Counted from the stretch's first letter, positions 17,468-26,808 are shown. The stretch is 64,000 bases of DNA from Flavobacterium hibisci (GCF_020026925.1 NZ_JAIQDW010000005.1:62001-126000), one strand, 5' to 3'. Notes: generated from the sequence alone by a model not told the origin. A program made the numbers and translations.

Positions 17468-19405
17468 TTAGTAATCAAAACGTTTGAAAGCTTCAATAGC
17501 TTCATATTCTGCCAAACCTAATTCATCGTACAGAATTGCGGTGTTTTTATTTCGGTCTTCGGCCCTAACCCAAAACTCTCTTGAATCATTACCCTGGAAC
17601 ATTACCCTGTCCTTTTGAGACTGGTGGTATAAAATTGCATGGCGTTTTAATAATACTTCAGATGGAGAAAGCGGAACAGCCATGTCAATTTCGTGAATAT
17701 CCCATTCGTGCCAAGCTCCTCTATACAACCATAACCAGCAGTCATCCATGTATTTTTGTGGCTTTAATGCTGCCATCGCAGCAAATATTGCATTCAGACA
17801 AACTTCATGCGTCCCGTGCGGATCAGCAAGATCACCCGCGGCAAAAACCTGATGTGGCTTAATTTTGGCGATGATATCCTTAACGATCGCGATATCTTCA
17901 GGACCTAACGGATTTTTCTTTACCTGTCCGGTTTCATAAAAAGGAAGGTCTAAAAAATGTGTGTTTTCATCTTTTAATCCGATGTATCTTGTTGCTGCAT
18001 ACGATTCCCTTCTTCTGATCAATCCTTTTAATTTTCGAACTTCCAATGAATCTACCTGATCTTCAGATTTGTTGTTCAAAAATTCAATTACGGATTTGAA
18101 GTTAATTTTAGCATCAGCATCACCAACAAAATCGTTACATACTTCAGCAAACTTTAGTGCTTCATCATCTGTAACCGCTATATTTCCTGAGGTTTGATAT
18201 ACTACGTGTACATCATGTCCCTGTTTGATTAGTTTTGAAAAAGTTCCTCCCATAGAAATCACATCATCATCAGGATGCGGACTAAAAAGAATCACTCGTT
18301 TTTTTGCAGGATTGGCTCTTTCCGGGCGATGCGAATCATCTGTATTAGGCTTTCCGCCCGGCCATCCCGTGATAGTGTGCTGCAATACGTTGAACATGTT
18401 AATATTCAAATCATACGCAGAACCTTCCTGTGCCAAGAGATCAGACATTCCGTTATTGTTGTAATCACGGTCTGTTAATTTTAAAATAGACTGTTTTGTT
18501 TTTTGGCACAACCAAACAATCGCTTTGCTTTTTAATTCCTGCGTCCAGATACATTCTCCAACTAACCATGGTGTTTTGAAACGCGTTAACTCTGAAGCTG
18601 CTGACTGATCTAAAACGAAAGTTGCATTAGGATGGTTTTGTAAAAATGTGGCAGGAACTTCAGAACTGATATCACCCTGAATGGTTCTTTTGATGATATC
18701 TGCCTTGTTTTGTCCCCAGGCCATCAATACAATTCTTTTCGACCTCATAATCGTCGAAACCCCCATCGTAATAGCACGTTTCGGAACGTTGTCTATACCA
18801 TTAAAGTCAGATGAAGCATCTACTCTTGTAATATGATCCAGTGTAATAATTCTTGTACCGGAGTTAATATGCGATCCCGGTTCATTGAAACCTACGTGAC
18901 CTGTACGTCCGATACCTAATAATTGAAAATCAAGGCCTCCTGCTTGTTTAATATTCATTTCATAGTCGATGCAATATTGATTCAGTTCCTCAATTGCAAC
19001 AGTACCATCTGGAATATTAATATTTTCAGGATCAATGTCAATATGGTTAAAAAGATGCTGATGCATGAAATAGTGATAGCTTTGATTGTTCTCTTTTGAC
19101 ATTGGATAATATTCATCCAGATTAAAAGTGATTACATTTCTAAAACTTAGTCCTTCTTCTCTGTGCATTCTTACTAATTCCTCATATACTTTTATAGGAG
19201 AAGACCCTGTTGCCAGACCTAATACGCAGGTTTTATTTTTTTCTTGTTTTGATCTGATTAATTGTGCGATTTCCTGTGCTACAATTACAGAAGCTTCTGC
19301 TGAACTTTTGAAGATTTCATTGTGAATTTTTTCAAATCTTGTTTCCTCAAATTTTCCTGCACTTTTATAGCTGATATCAGGTTTTATTTCTAAAGCACTT
19401 TTCAT
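17468..19405 (-). CDS. nagB: Glucosamine-6-phosphate deaminase fused to a PIG-L/LmbE deacetylase-like domain
   Basis: 645 residues, more than twice E. coli NagB. The NagB part is about 20-290: LGLATGSSPIKVYEEL (phosphate loop), TFNLDEYYPM (catalytic base region) and GIGRTGHVGFNEPGS. The E. coli Asp141 position holds Thr here, as I recall for other Bacteroidota sequences. Residues ~370-620 are PIG-L/LmbE-like: FSPHPDDDVISMGGTFSKL (metal site) and DPHGTHEVC (third ligand histidine), both intact. Such long NagB proteins are usual in Bacteroidota. PIG-L enzymes deacetylate N-acetylglucosaminyl groups, so the fusion could remove acetate from GlcNAc-6-P before deamination to fructose-6-P; this is inferred. 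No nagA lies in the window. Its promoter matches that of susC. Confidence 0.93.
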   Translation of the reverse strand: MKSALEIKPDISYKSAGKFEETRFEKIHNEIFKSSAEASVIVAQEIAQLIRSKQEKNKTCVLGLATGSSPIKVYEELVRMHREEGLSFRNVITFNLDEYYPMSKENNQSYHYFMHQHLFNHIDIDPENINIPDGTVAIEELNQYCIDYEMNIKQAGGLDFQLLGIGRTGHVGFNEPGSHINSGTRIITLDHITRVDASSDFNGIDNVPKRAITMGVSTIMRSKRIVLMAWGQNKADIIKRTIQGDISSEVPATFLQNHPNATFVLDQSAASELTRFKTPWLVGECIWTQELKSKAIVWLCQKTKQSILKLTDRDYNNNGMSDLLAQEGSAYDLNINMFNVLQHTITGWPGGKPNTDDSHRPERANPAKKRVILFSPHPDDDVISMGGTFSKLIKQGHDVHVVYQTSGNIAVTDDEALKFAEVCNDFVGDADAKINFKSVIEFLNNKSEDQVDSLEVRKLKGLIRRRESYAATRYIGLKDENTHFLDLPFYETGQVKKNPLGPEDIAIVKDIIAKIKPHQVFAAGDLADPHGTHEVCLNAIFAAMAALKPQKYMDDCWLWLYRGAWHEWDIHEIDMAVPLSPSEVLLKRHAILYHQSQKDRVMFQGNDSREFWVRAEDRNKNTAILYDELGLAEYEAIEAFKRFDY

Positions 19406-19510
19406 TTTTTTTCTTTTTTGATAATGTTATAACATGAAGCAGGATTTGAATGTAATCAATTAATTTACAAAACTTAACAAATAACCAATTCCAACTTACA
19501 TTCTTTCTGC

Positions 19511-19606
19511 AAATTTATTTTTAAAGGATTCCTCAAAAAAATTATTTATACAAACTGCTCAAACTTTTAAACGAACAGCACTATTCAGTCAATAACATGT
19601 TTTTAC
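19511..19606 (-). promoter_or_regulatory. nagB promoter with twin LytTR-like direct repeats
   Basis: On the minus strand: -7 box TAAATTTG (19511-19518); 27 bases upstream the proximal repeat GTTTGTATAAA (19546-19556); 21 bp further the distal repeat GTTCGTTTAAA (19567-19577); then 12 bases and TTATTGA-C-TG (19587-19596), continuing to about 19606. Every element and spacing matches the susC promoter (25520-25615). Two direct repeats at 21-bp period fit a LytTR-domain dimer site, and a LytTR regulator is encoded at 26798. Binding is inferred. Confidence 0.65.
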
Positions 19607-19654
19607 ACAATTAAAGTAACTTTGACTATTAAGAATTCGCCTGTTTTAAAAGGC

Positions 19655-20680
19655 TTAATTGCCACATAAGTCAGTAGTAACAAATCCGAGTTTTGTATAT
19701 TTTTTATGAATCACATCCAATAAAGAATATTGATCAAATGAATCCTGCGCAATTTCCCAAATCATGATTCCGCCAGTAGTTTCTGATGCCAATTGAACTT
19801 TTTGCTCAATTGTTGGCCTTCCGTTATAATAAATTTTACCCAATTCATCCAGTTCTGCAAATTGATTCCCTACTGCAACCATTTGTCCATACGTTACGCT
19901 CGTAGCAACTGGATCTGTAAAATTGTAACCATAAAACGGAACCCCAAGTGTGAGTTTTTCTTTTGGAACATTTTGCATTTTATTCCAAAATTCTATTCCT
20001 AATTTAGCATCATTAAAAGCGCTGTGCTGACCCGGTTTATCTGGTGCCCACGGTCCTGTCATGTCATAAGCCATGATATTAATAAAGTCAAAAGCATTAA
20101 GAGCTTCATTTTTTATATTAACAAAACGTGTATTATTGGGCAAAGCCGCTGTTATAAGTTTGTTTTTGCTTTTTATGGCATTTTTTAATTCCACAACAAA
20201 ACCACTGTACCCTGTAGTTACTGCATCCCATTCCAGATCAACATCAACACCATCCAATTTATGAAGCTCAACAAAATCTATTATTTTTTTGATAAAAGCA
20301 GGTCTGTTTTCCGGCTTATCGATAAGCAATGACCAATTAGCAGCCTGTTCTGCCGAGATAACTCCTCCGGCAACAGAAACACTTATTTTAATATTCGGAT
20401 TTATGCCTTTTACATGTGCAATAACAGCATCAATATCACCATCAAAAATTAAATTACCTAGATTATCCGGATTTGCAAATGACAGATTAAGATGTGTGAG
20501 TTTACAAAATTGTACCGAACTCATTTTTTCAAAATTATCCGTTGATAGGTATCCTACAACTCTGGCTGTTTTAGTTTTTGAATTATCATTCTCTGTATCG
20601 TTGTCCTTAGAGCAGCTGTAAGAAGTAAAAAGCGAACCAATAAAAAAAAGGAGGCCTAACAAGGCTTTATTTTTTATCAT
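19655..20680 (-). CDS. GH18 family lipoprotein (chitinase or endo-N-acetylglucosaminidase)
   Basis: 341 residues from the ATG at 20680; the longer frame to 20740 is unlikely because MIKNKALLGLLFFIGSLFTSYSC gives a proper lipoprotein signal with its cysteine at residue 23. The mature GH18 domain starts ARVVGYLSTDNF; KISVSVAGG is the SxGG strand; the catalytic motif DGVDVDLEWD (DxxDxDxE, Glu the acid) follows, then FINIMAYDMTGPW and GGIMIWEIAQD at the barrel end. Surface or outer-membrane anchoring is expected for a PUL lipoprotein. It follows the susD gene by 76 bases, so susC-susD-GH18 is probably one operon. Chitin, chito-oligosaccharide or N-glycan core are all possible substrates. Confidence 0.92.
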   Translation of the reverse strand: MIKNKALLGLLFFIGSLFTSYSCSKDNDTENDNSKTKTARVVGYLSTDNFEKMSSVQFCKLTHLNLSFANPDNLGNLIFDGDIDAVIAHVKGINPNIKISVSVAGGVISAEQAANWSLLIDKPENRPAFIKKIIDFVELHKLDGVDVDLEWDAVTTGYSGFVVELKNAIKSKNKLITAALPNNTRFVNIKNEALNAFDFINIMAYDMTGPWAPDKPGQHSAFNDAKLGIEFWNKMQNVPKEKLTLGVPFYGYNFTDPVATSVTYGQMVAVGNQFAELDELGKIYYNGRPTIEQKVQLASETTGGIMIWEIAQDSFDQYSLLDVIHKKYTKLGFVTTDLCGN

Positions 20681-20756
20681 TATTTTTAATTTAAAATTGT
20701 TTTTTAATTTACAGAATAAAAATAACACCTTATTAGGCATACTTCGGAATTATTTA

Positions 20757-22289
20757 TTAGTTGGCATCCCACCAAACTTTATTTAGCCAGTCATTTGTTC
20801 CGCCCATTCTTTCCAATGCTTTTAAATAATTAACTTCATTTTTCTGCATTTCATCATTTGGATAGTACAAACGTTTTGGCATAACACCGCCTGTTTCAGA
20901 ATCAGGGTTTGTAATTGGTAATAACTGTGGGAATCCTGATCTTCTCTGGTTGGAGTACGCCTCTATACTGTTGAATATGTACGTAATCCAAAGCTGTGTA
21001 CCTATTTGCTGTTTTTCTGTTCCTGTAACCAATGGCTTAGCATCTAAGTAGGCGTCTATATCTGTCTGAGATGGCAGAGTTGCCCCATAAATCGCTAATT
21101 GTTTAATACCGGCTTCTACACCATTTCTATAATATTCAGCAGCTGATGTTCCTGTTATCCAACCTCTGTGAGCAGCCTCTGCCAATAATAATTGTGTTTC
21201 TGAATAGCTTACATGCAAGTAAGGAGTTGTTTTTTGCTTAAAATAAGACTGGATTCCTGAAGATGCAGAAGCACCACCCGGAACATCCCATTGAAAACTT
21301 CCAGGACGAACTCCCTCATACAGCTTTTCTCCTGGCTGAACAGGTTGTCCGGCTTTTCCAGGCAATGCCGATGTTGTTTTAGGAGTTGCCAGCATCGTTA
21401 ATCTTGGATCTCCGTTATCTCTTAAATAATCTATTACTAATGAACTGAAATGATCGCCGTTCTCATTCCCTACAAAAGCGTATGCCAAACCGTTTCCTCT
21501 AAAATCTATAGCCGCAGGATTATCACTGAAAGTTGCATCCAGGTGTTTCATGATACAATTGTCAAGATTACTTTCGAAAACGCCATTTTGTAATGCTGCT
21601 TTTACTTGTTTTTCTGCTTCTGCAGGTTTCACCTCAGAAAGTCTCATTCCCAAACGTAACCTTAGTGTATTCGCCAGTTTTTTCCATTTTGAAATATCAC
21701 CATTATAGAACAAATCTCCTTTAATTGCACCGCCACTTGCATTTAACTGGTTATAAGCTTCATCCAACTCACTGAAAAATGCCATGTAAACTTCTTCCTG
21801 TGTATCATATTTTGGTGTTACTATACCTTTTGAGAATCCTAATCCTGCCTGAGAATAAGGAATATCACCATAAAGATCCGTCAAACGATGCGCTACCATT
21901 ACTTTCATGATTTTTGCCACAGCATTCATGTTTGCCATAGCCGGATTATCATTTGTCTTATCCAAAATATCTACAACATTTTTCAACTCATTAGCGTAGC
22001 CGTTTCTCCAGATAGCTGTTGCATAGTCATCATTCTTCTTGAACTTGTTGCCATATTCTGTTTGATTCCAGGCACCAGAATAGTGCTGTACAAATCCCCC
22101 TGAATAAATTAGGTTCGCTCTCCACTGGTAGTATCCATCACCAGACATACACAATTGAGTAAATGTTAGCTGTCCTGCCGGATTTGCTGACAATGCAACC
22201 GGATCTTTTTCCAGTGAATCAAAATTTTCGGTACAGCCAACTGAGATTAACAATATGGCTATGGCTAGTATTATCTTTTTAAATTTCAT
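20757..22289 (-). CDS. SusD/RagB-like outer-membrane nutrient-binding lipoprotein
   Basis: 510 residues with lipoprotein signal MKFKKIILAIAILLISVGC (cysteine at residue 19). The mature part belongs to the SusD-like_2 type: QLCMSGDGYYQWRANLIYSGGFVQHY at the start, TPR-like helices with DLYGDIPYSQAG, KWKKLANTLRLRLGMRLSE in the middle, and SETQLLLAEAAHRGW near residue 375. It binds oligosaccharide at the cell surface and acts with the SusC transporter encoded 12 bases upstream. With the GH18, GH20 and NagB genes it suggests GlcNAc-containing glycan, chitin most likely, as the target. Confidence 0.95.
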   Translation of the reverse strand: MKFKKIILAIAILLISVGCTENFDSLEKDPVALSANPAGQLTFTQLCMSGDGYYQWRANLIYSGGFVQHYSGAWNQTEYGNKFKKNDDYATAIWRNGYANELKNVVDILDKTNDNPAMANMNAVAKIMKVMVAHRLTDLYGDIPYSQAGLGFSKGIVTPKYDTQEEVYMAFFSELDEAYNQLNASGGAIKGDLFYNGDISKWKKLANTLRLRLGMRLSEVKPAEAEKQVKAALQNGVFESNLDNCIMKHLDATFSDNPAAIDFRGNGLAYAFVGNENGDHFSSLVIDYLRDNGDPRLTMLATPKTTSALPGKAGQPVQPGEKLYEGVRPGSFQWDVPGGASASSGIQSYFKQKTTPYLHVSYSETQLLLAEAAHRGWITGTSAAEYYRNGVEAGIKQLAIYGATLPSQTDIDAYLDAKPLVTGTEKQQIGTQLWITYIFNSIEAYSNQRRSGFPQLLPITNPDSETGGVMPKRLYYPNDEMQKNEVNYLKALERMGGTNDWLNKVWWDAN

Positions 22290-22301
22290 AATTTCTTTTT
22301 T

Positions 22302-25300
22302 TTAGAATGCAACTTTAATATTAAAACCATACGATCTTCTGAATGGCAGCGAACCATATTCAAATCCCTGGCCGTTGCCAGAAGTATACATAGATTCCGG
22401 ATCAACGTTTGGTAAATCCTTATTAAAAGTCAATAAATTTCTTGCGAATGCAGATACATAAATTGAACTGATTTTTGCTCCGCTTAAAACACTTTTTGGT
22501 ATAGTATAACCTAAACTTACCTCTCTTAATTTTACATAAGAAGCATCATAAATAAAAGGTGCAGGAGTATTGTTAAAAACAGTCGTCCAATAATCCTGAG
22601 GGTTTACAGGTTTCGTGTTTTCTACATAAACAGGATTAGTAGCTGTTCCGGTATTTACAACACCTTGCGCTACATAACCTGCAGTAGGGACCCATGTTGC
22701 CTGGCTAAAATTAGGATCATTAGCTACTGCTTGTGCTCTTGCAGCATTGTAAGCATCCCTGCCTTCTGTAGTGATATCTAAAAGTCCTTTTTGTGCTGCT
22801 AATGAATTTGTCATAGAATACACATCCATTCCAAACTTCATATTCAGTAAAAATTGAAGCGTAATTCCTTTATAAGAAAACCTATTAGTTAATCCTGCAG
22901 ACCAGTCAGGAAGTCCTTTACCCAAGTTAACTTTAGAATCTGTAAACAAAGGCATTCCGTTTGCATCTACAATTTTCTCACCAGAAGAAGTTCTTAAAAA
23001 GTCTTTCCCAATGATGGTTCCATACTGACCTCCAACCTGAGCTACAATAGCAGCTCCTGCCCAACGAGCTTCAGAAATAGCATATGTATTAATATCCGGA
23101 TGTAATGAAATAATTGAGTTTTTGTTTTTTGAGAAATTTAAATCAACTCCCCATTCGAAGCTGTCTGTTTTGACCGGAGTTCCTGACAAGAAAATTTCAA
23201 TACCTTCATTTCTTAATTGTCCCGCATTTACAGAAAGGAATTCATATCCGGATGTGGCAGATGAAGCCAAATCAAGTGTCTGATCAGACGTATCTTCACG
23301 ATAAACGGTAATATCTGCTTTTAATCTGTTTTTAAAGAATGCTGTTTCAACTCCAAATTCTACTCCTGTTTTTGACTGATAAGTCAGGTTAGCATTTGGC
23401 GCAGCAGAGTTTTTAATATTAACAACACTCTGTCCGTCATAAGATGAAAAAGTAGTGTAATTCAGTGCATTTTTATACGCTCCCGGTGCATTTGAAACCT
23501 GTGCCCATGAAGCTCTTAATTTTCCATAGCTGAATGTATCATTTTGAATCTTAAAAGCATCAGAAAATACAAAACCTAACGAAGCTGCCGGGTAAAAAGC
23601 ATCTTTATTGATTACACTAAACCAGTCATTTCTTCCTGTAAACTCAGCATATAAATATCCTTTGTAATCAAATTTGGCAGAACCGTAAACTGAGTTGGTC
23701 CTGGTTCTGGTTACTACCGGGGCATTTTCAGTCTGGTTTACAAAGTTGCTAATATATTCTGTACCCGGCTCAATAATTTTAGTACCAAATCTTGAATTTT
23801 GTTCTCTTTTAAAATCTCTTCTTCCAGTACCTAAAATCCCCGAAAAAGTAAAATCGGTAGCTAATTTTATATCACTGAAAGTGGCAATAATATCTGTATT
23901 CATTTCAGAAACATTAATATTATCCAGTCCTAAATACCCTTCATCCCTTCCCGGCCATGTACTTCCAGCTTCCATAAAATCGGTTGAGCTAAAAGCGTAG
24001 CTGTCTAAACCAGTTCTAAAAGTCAATCCTACCCATTTTTTCAACTGATAAGTTCCGGTAACATTTCCTATAAAACGGTTTTTTACAGATGTGTTATGAT
24101 TTTCTTGTGTGGTGAAATATGGATTTAACTGATACACATTATTATTCCACGGATAAATTTGCCCTGTTTCTTCGTTTTTATAATTTTTCAGCCATGCCTG
24201 ATCGAAGCTTGGTGCTAATGAGCTTAAGGAATAACCAATGTTATTTGGTGAATCTCCCAACCCAGGTCTGTTCTGTGTATTTTCAACCATGTAATTTACG
24301 TTTGCAGTCAAAGTAAATTTATCTGATTTTATCGTTCCGTTTAAACTTGCATCATTTCTTTCTAAACCAGATTCCGGAATAACATCCTCATTTTTAAGAT
24401 TGTTATATCCGAAACGAACAAAAGCATTGTCGCTTCCTGCTGATAATGAAATTCCATTTGAAAGTGTTACCCCGGTTTTGAAAAAATCCTGAATATTATT
24501 TTTTACTCTCGCATACGGTTTCATAGAACCATCAAATATTTTTATCTGCTGCCCAACACTTTCAGAAAACTTAGGTCCCCACGCATTTGTAGTATAACTA
24601 TATATTTCAGTAGGCGCTTTTGTTGGATCCGGTAAAACACCATTTGATCCTGATCCGTATTCATCCTGATAGTCTTCATACTTAGCATTTACTCTGTCAA
24701 AACTTACTCCGCTTGTAAGCTCAACCTGTAATTTGCCTTTGCTTCCTTTTTTTGTGGTAATCAAAATAACCCCATTTAAAGCCCTTGAACCGTACAATGC
24801 GGCTGCAGCTGCACCTTTAAGTACAGTTAAGCTTTCAATATTATTCGGATTAATACTTGAAATTCCGTCTCCGTTATCTCTTCCGTCAAACCATTTACTG
24901 TTAGCAGCAGTATCATTGTTCAAACCTGAGTTATCAATAGGAACTCCATCTACAATGTAAAGTGGCTGGTTACTTTCACCAATACTGGAGATCCCTCTGA
25001 TAATAACCCTAGTTGACCCTCCTATTCCCGTGGCCGGAATAGAAACATCAACACCTGCAACTTTACCGGAAAGTGCAGTAGCAACATTCGTAGTAATAAC
25101 TTTGTTTAATTGGTCTCCTTTAAGATCCTGAACCGCATATCCCAGTTCTTTCTTTTGTCTTTTAATACCTAATGCCGTAACCACAACTTCATTTAAAGAA
25201 TTAGAAGCTGCCAGTTTCATTTTGACATTAATAGAAGCGGCATCTGTAACAACAATCTTTTGTGTTTCAAGACCTACATAACTAAAAATTAGTGTTTGTC

Positions 25301-25493
25301 CTCTTTGTACATCAATTGAGTATAGACCGTCAAAATCAGTAGTAGTACCTTTTTGACCACCTTCTACAGAGACAGATGCGCCTGGTAACGGCATCCCATC
25401 AGAATCTGTAATCAAACCTTTGACATTTTTTACCTGAGCAAGTGAAACCTGCGCTGTAAAAACAATCATAAAGATTAATAAAAATTTTTTCAT
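22302..25493 (-). CDS. SusC/RagA-like TonB-dependent outer-membrane transporter
   Basis: 1063 residues with signal peptide MKKFLLIFMIVFTAQVSLAQ. Order: carboxypeptidase-D-regulatory-like N-terminal domain (KNVKGLITDSDGMPLPGASV, about 22-100), plug domain with EVVVTALGIKRQKKELGYAVQ and the SusC signatures PLYIVDGVPIDNSG and ESLTVLKGAAAAALYGSRA, then the 22-stranded barrel to the C-terminal phenylalanine (GFNIKVAF). It imports SusD-bound oligosaccharide with energy from TonB. First gene of the minus-strand susC-susD-GH18 unit; the upstream region holds a -7 box and twin repeats shared with nagB. Confidence 0.97.
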   Translation of the reverse strand: MKKFLLIFMIVFTAQVSLAQVKNVKGLITDSDGMPLPGASVSVEGGQKGTTTDFDGLYSIDVQRGQTLIFSYVGLETQKIVVTDAASINVKMKLAASNSLNEVVVTALGIKRQKKELGYAVQDLKGDQLNKVITTNVATALSGKVAGVDVSIPATGIGGSTRVIIRGISSIGESNQPLYIVDGVPIDNSGLNNDTAANSKWFDGRDNGDGISSINPNNIESLTVLKGAAAAALYGSRALNGVILITTKKGSKGKLQVELTSGVSFDRVNAKYEDYQDEYGSGSNGVLPDPTKAPTEIYSYTTNAWGPKFSESVGQQIKIFDGSMKPYARVKNNIQDFFKTGVTLSNGISLSAGSDNAFVRFGYNNLKNEDVIPESGLERNDASLNGTIKSDKFTLTANVNYMVENTQNRPGLGDSPNNIGYSLSSLAPSFDQAWLKNYKNEETGQIYPWNNNVYQLNPYFTTQENHNTSVKNRFIGNVTGTYQLKKWVGLTFRTGLDSYAFSSTDFMEAGSTWPGRDEGYLGLDNINVSEMNTDIIATFSDIKLATDFTFSGILGTGRRDFKREQNSRFGTKIIEPGTEYISNFVNQTENAPVVTRTRTNSVYGSAKFDYKGYLYAEFTGRNDWFSVINKDAFYPAASLGFVFSDAFKIQNDTFSYGKLRASWAQVSNAPGAYKNALNYTTFSSYDGQSVVNIKNSAAPNANLTYQSKTGVEFGVETAFFKNRLKADITVYREDTSDQTLDLASSATSGYEFLSVNAGQLRNEGIEIFLSGTPVKTDSFEWGVDLNFSKNKNSIISLHPDINTYAISEARWAGAAIVAQVGGQYGTIIGKDFLRTSSGEKIVDANGMPLFTDSKVNLGKGLPDWSAGLTNRFSYKGITLQFLLNMKFGMDVYSMTNSLAAQKGLLDITTEGRDAYNAARAQAVANDPNFSQATWVPTAGYVAQGVVNTGTATNPVYVENTKPVNPQDYWTTVFNNTPAPFIYDASYVKLREVSLGYTIPKSVLSGAKISSIYVSAFARNLLTFNKDLPNVDPESMYTSGNGQGFEYGSLPFRRSYGFNIKVAF

Positions 25494-25519
25494 GTTTATT
25501 TATTTTGTTAGTTATGGTG

Positions 25520-25615
25520 TAAATTTATTCTTAAGGGATTGTTAAAAAAAATAATTTAAACCAACTGCTAAAAACTTTAAACCAACGACATAAAACAATC
25601 AATAATGCGTTTTAC
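25520..25615 (-). promoter_or_regulatory. susC promoter with twin LytTR-like direct repeats
   Basis: On the minus strand: TAAATTTA -7-like box (25520-25527); 27 bases upstream GTTGGTTTAAA (25555-25565); 21 bp further the identical GTTGGTTTAAA (25576-25586); 12 bases later TTATTGA-T-TG (25596-25605) and GTAAAACG..., to about 25615. The -7 box ends in A rather than G, as expected for an activator-dependent promoter. The layout equals that of nagB. The divergent histidine kinase gene starts 140 bases beyond it. Confidence 0.68.
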
Positions 25616-25755
25616 GAAAACGTTATCTTAACAAAATAATATACGATTTCTATAATTTTATAAAATTTTATTTAAAAAAATTGCGTTTCATGAAAGAATT
25701 GTTTAAAGTTGCATGATAATTAAACTAACCATAACCGACCTAATCCATCACAACA

Positions 25756-26808
25756 TTGAGTGAAATTCAAAAATTAAATTTTGATATTAAACTTCAAAAT
25801 CATGTCTGGTTCTGGGGAAGTTATTTTACTCTTAATTTTGTAAGATGGGGTGCTTATTTTAATGATTACGATTATTCATTTAAATCAAACCTGATTGAAT
25901 TTTCGCTGCATATACCATTAGTCTATTTCAATCTTTTTGTTTTGGTACCCAATTATGTTTTAAAACAGAAATATTTTAAATATACCATCGCGTTATTAAT
26001 TAGTCTTTTTGCTGTTTATTTACTCAAAACTGCGTTGACCTATTATATTATTTCAGAAAATATCTGGCCGGAAGCTAATCGTGAATATAAGCCTTTTGAT
26101 ATCAATCATATTTTTGCAGTTTGTATTGGCGAACTGTATGTTTTGGCAATGGCATCTTCTATTTATCTGACGTTAACGTGGCTGCGGGAGAGAGAAAGAA
26201 ACAGGTCGTTGAGGGAAAATCAATTTAAAATAAAACTTAAATACCTCGAAAATCAGATTCAGCCTCATTTTTTCTTTAATACATTAAATAATTTGTATGC
26301 ATTATCATTAGAATCCTCTGATAAAGTTCCTGATGTAATTATTAAATTATCAAATCTAATGGAATATGTTTTATATGATATAAAAGGAACCAAATCTGTA
26401 TTACTAATAAAAGAAATAGATTACATTCAGAATTATGTCGAAATTGAAAAGCTTCGTTTTAAAAATGTTGAAGTCGCCATTAACCTTGAATCCGATATTG
26501 AAGATATAAAAGTGCCGCCTTTAATCTTCATTTCGTTGGTTGAAAATGCCTTTAAACACGGAGGATTAAACAATCACAATCTAAAAATTAAGATAAACTT
26601 CAAAATTGTTGACAATAAAATGCTTCATTTTGAAATACTTAATAATTTTGTAATTTCACAAAAAAATAATCCTAAAGGCGGTATTGGTTTAGTAAATACC
26701 AAGAAACGATTGAAGTTAATTTACAGGAATAATTTTAGCCTGCAGTACAAAACAAAGCTGAATTACTATATAATAAGTTTGCAAATACCTATTCATAATG
26801 AAGATTAA
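25756..26808 (+). CDS. LytS/YpdA-type sensor histidine kinase (TTG start)
   Basis: 350 residues. An in-frame TAA at 25741 leaves only TTG at 25756 as a sensible start (MSEIQKLNFDIKL). Four membrane helices lie within residues ~15-135, with no large external domain. Next come the His_kinase signature LENQIQPHFFFNTLNNLYAL (phosphoacceptor His about 172), the N-box PPLIFISLVENAFKHGG and GGIGLVNTKKRL. These kinases phosphorylate LytTR regulators; the partner gene overlaps its end by 11 bases. It lies divergently between the susC operon and the MFS transporter, so control of this locus is the natural inference. With no external binding domain, the signal may be sensed in the membrane. Confidence 0.92.
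   Translation: MSEIQKLNFDIKLQNHVWFWGSYFTLNFVRWGAYFNDYDYSFKSNLIEFSLHIPLVYFNLFVLVPNYVLKQKYFKYTIALLISLFAVYLLKTALTYYIISENIWPEANREYKPFDINHIFAVCIGELYVLAMASSIYLTLTWLRERERNRSLRENQFKIKLKYLENQIQPHFFFNTLNNLYALSLESSDKVPDVIIKLSNLMEYVLYDIKGTKSVLLIKEIDYIQNYVEIEKLRFKNVEVAINLESDIEDIKVPPLIFISLVENAFKHGGLNNHNLKIKINFKIVDNKMLHFEILNNFVISQKNNPKGGIGLVNTKKRLKLIYRNNFSLQYKTKLNYYIISLQIPIHNED

Noticed and set aside
17468..19405. Thr at the E. coli NagB Asp141 position as a sign of lost activity
   Set aside because: From memory this position varies in other active NagB families, and the rest of the active site (NLDEYYP, GHVGFNEP) is intact.
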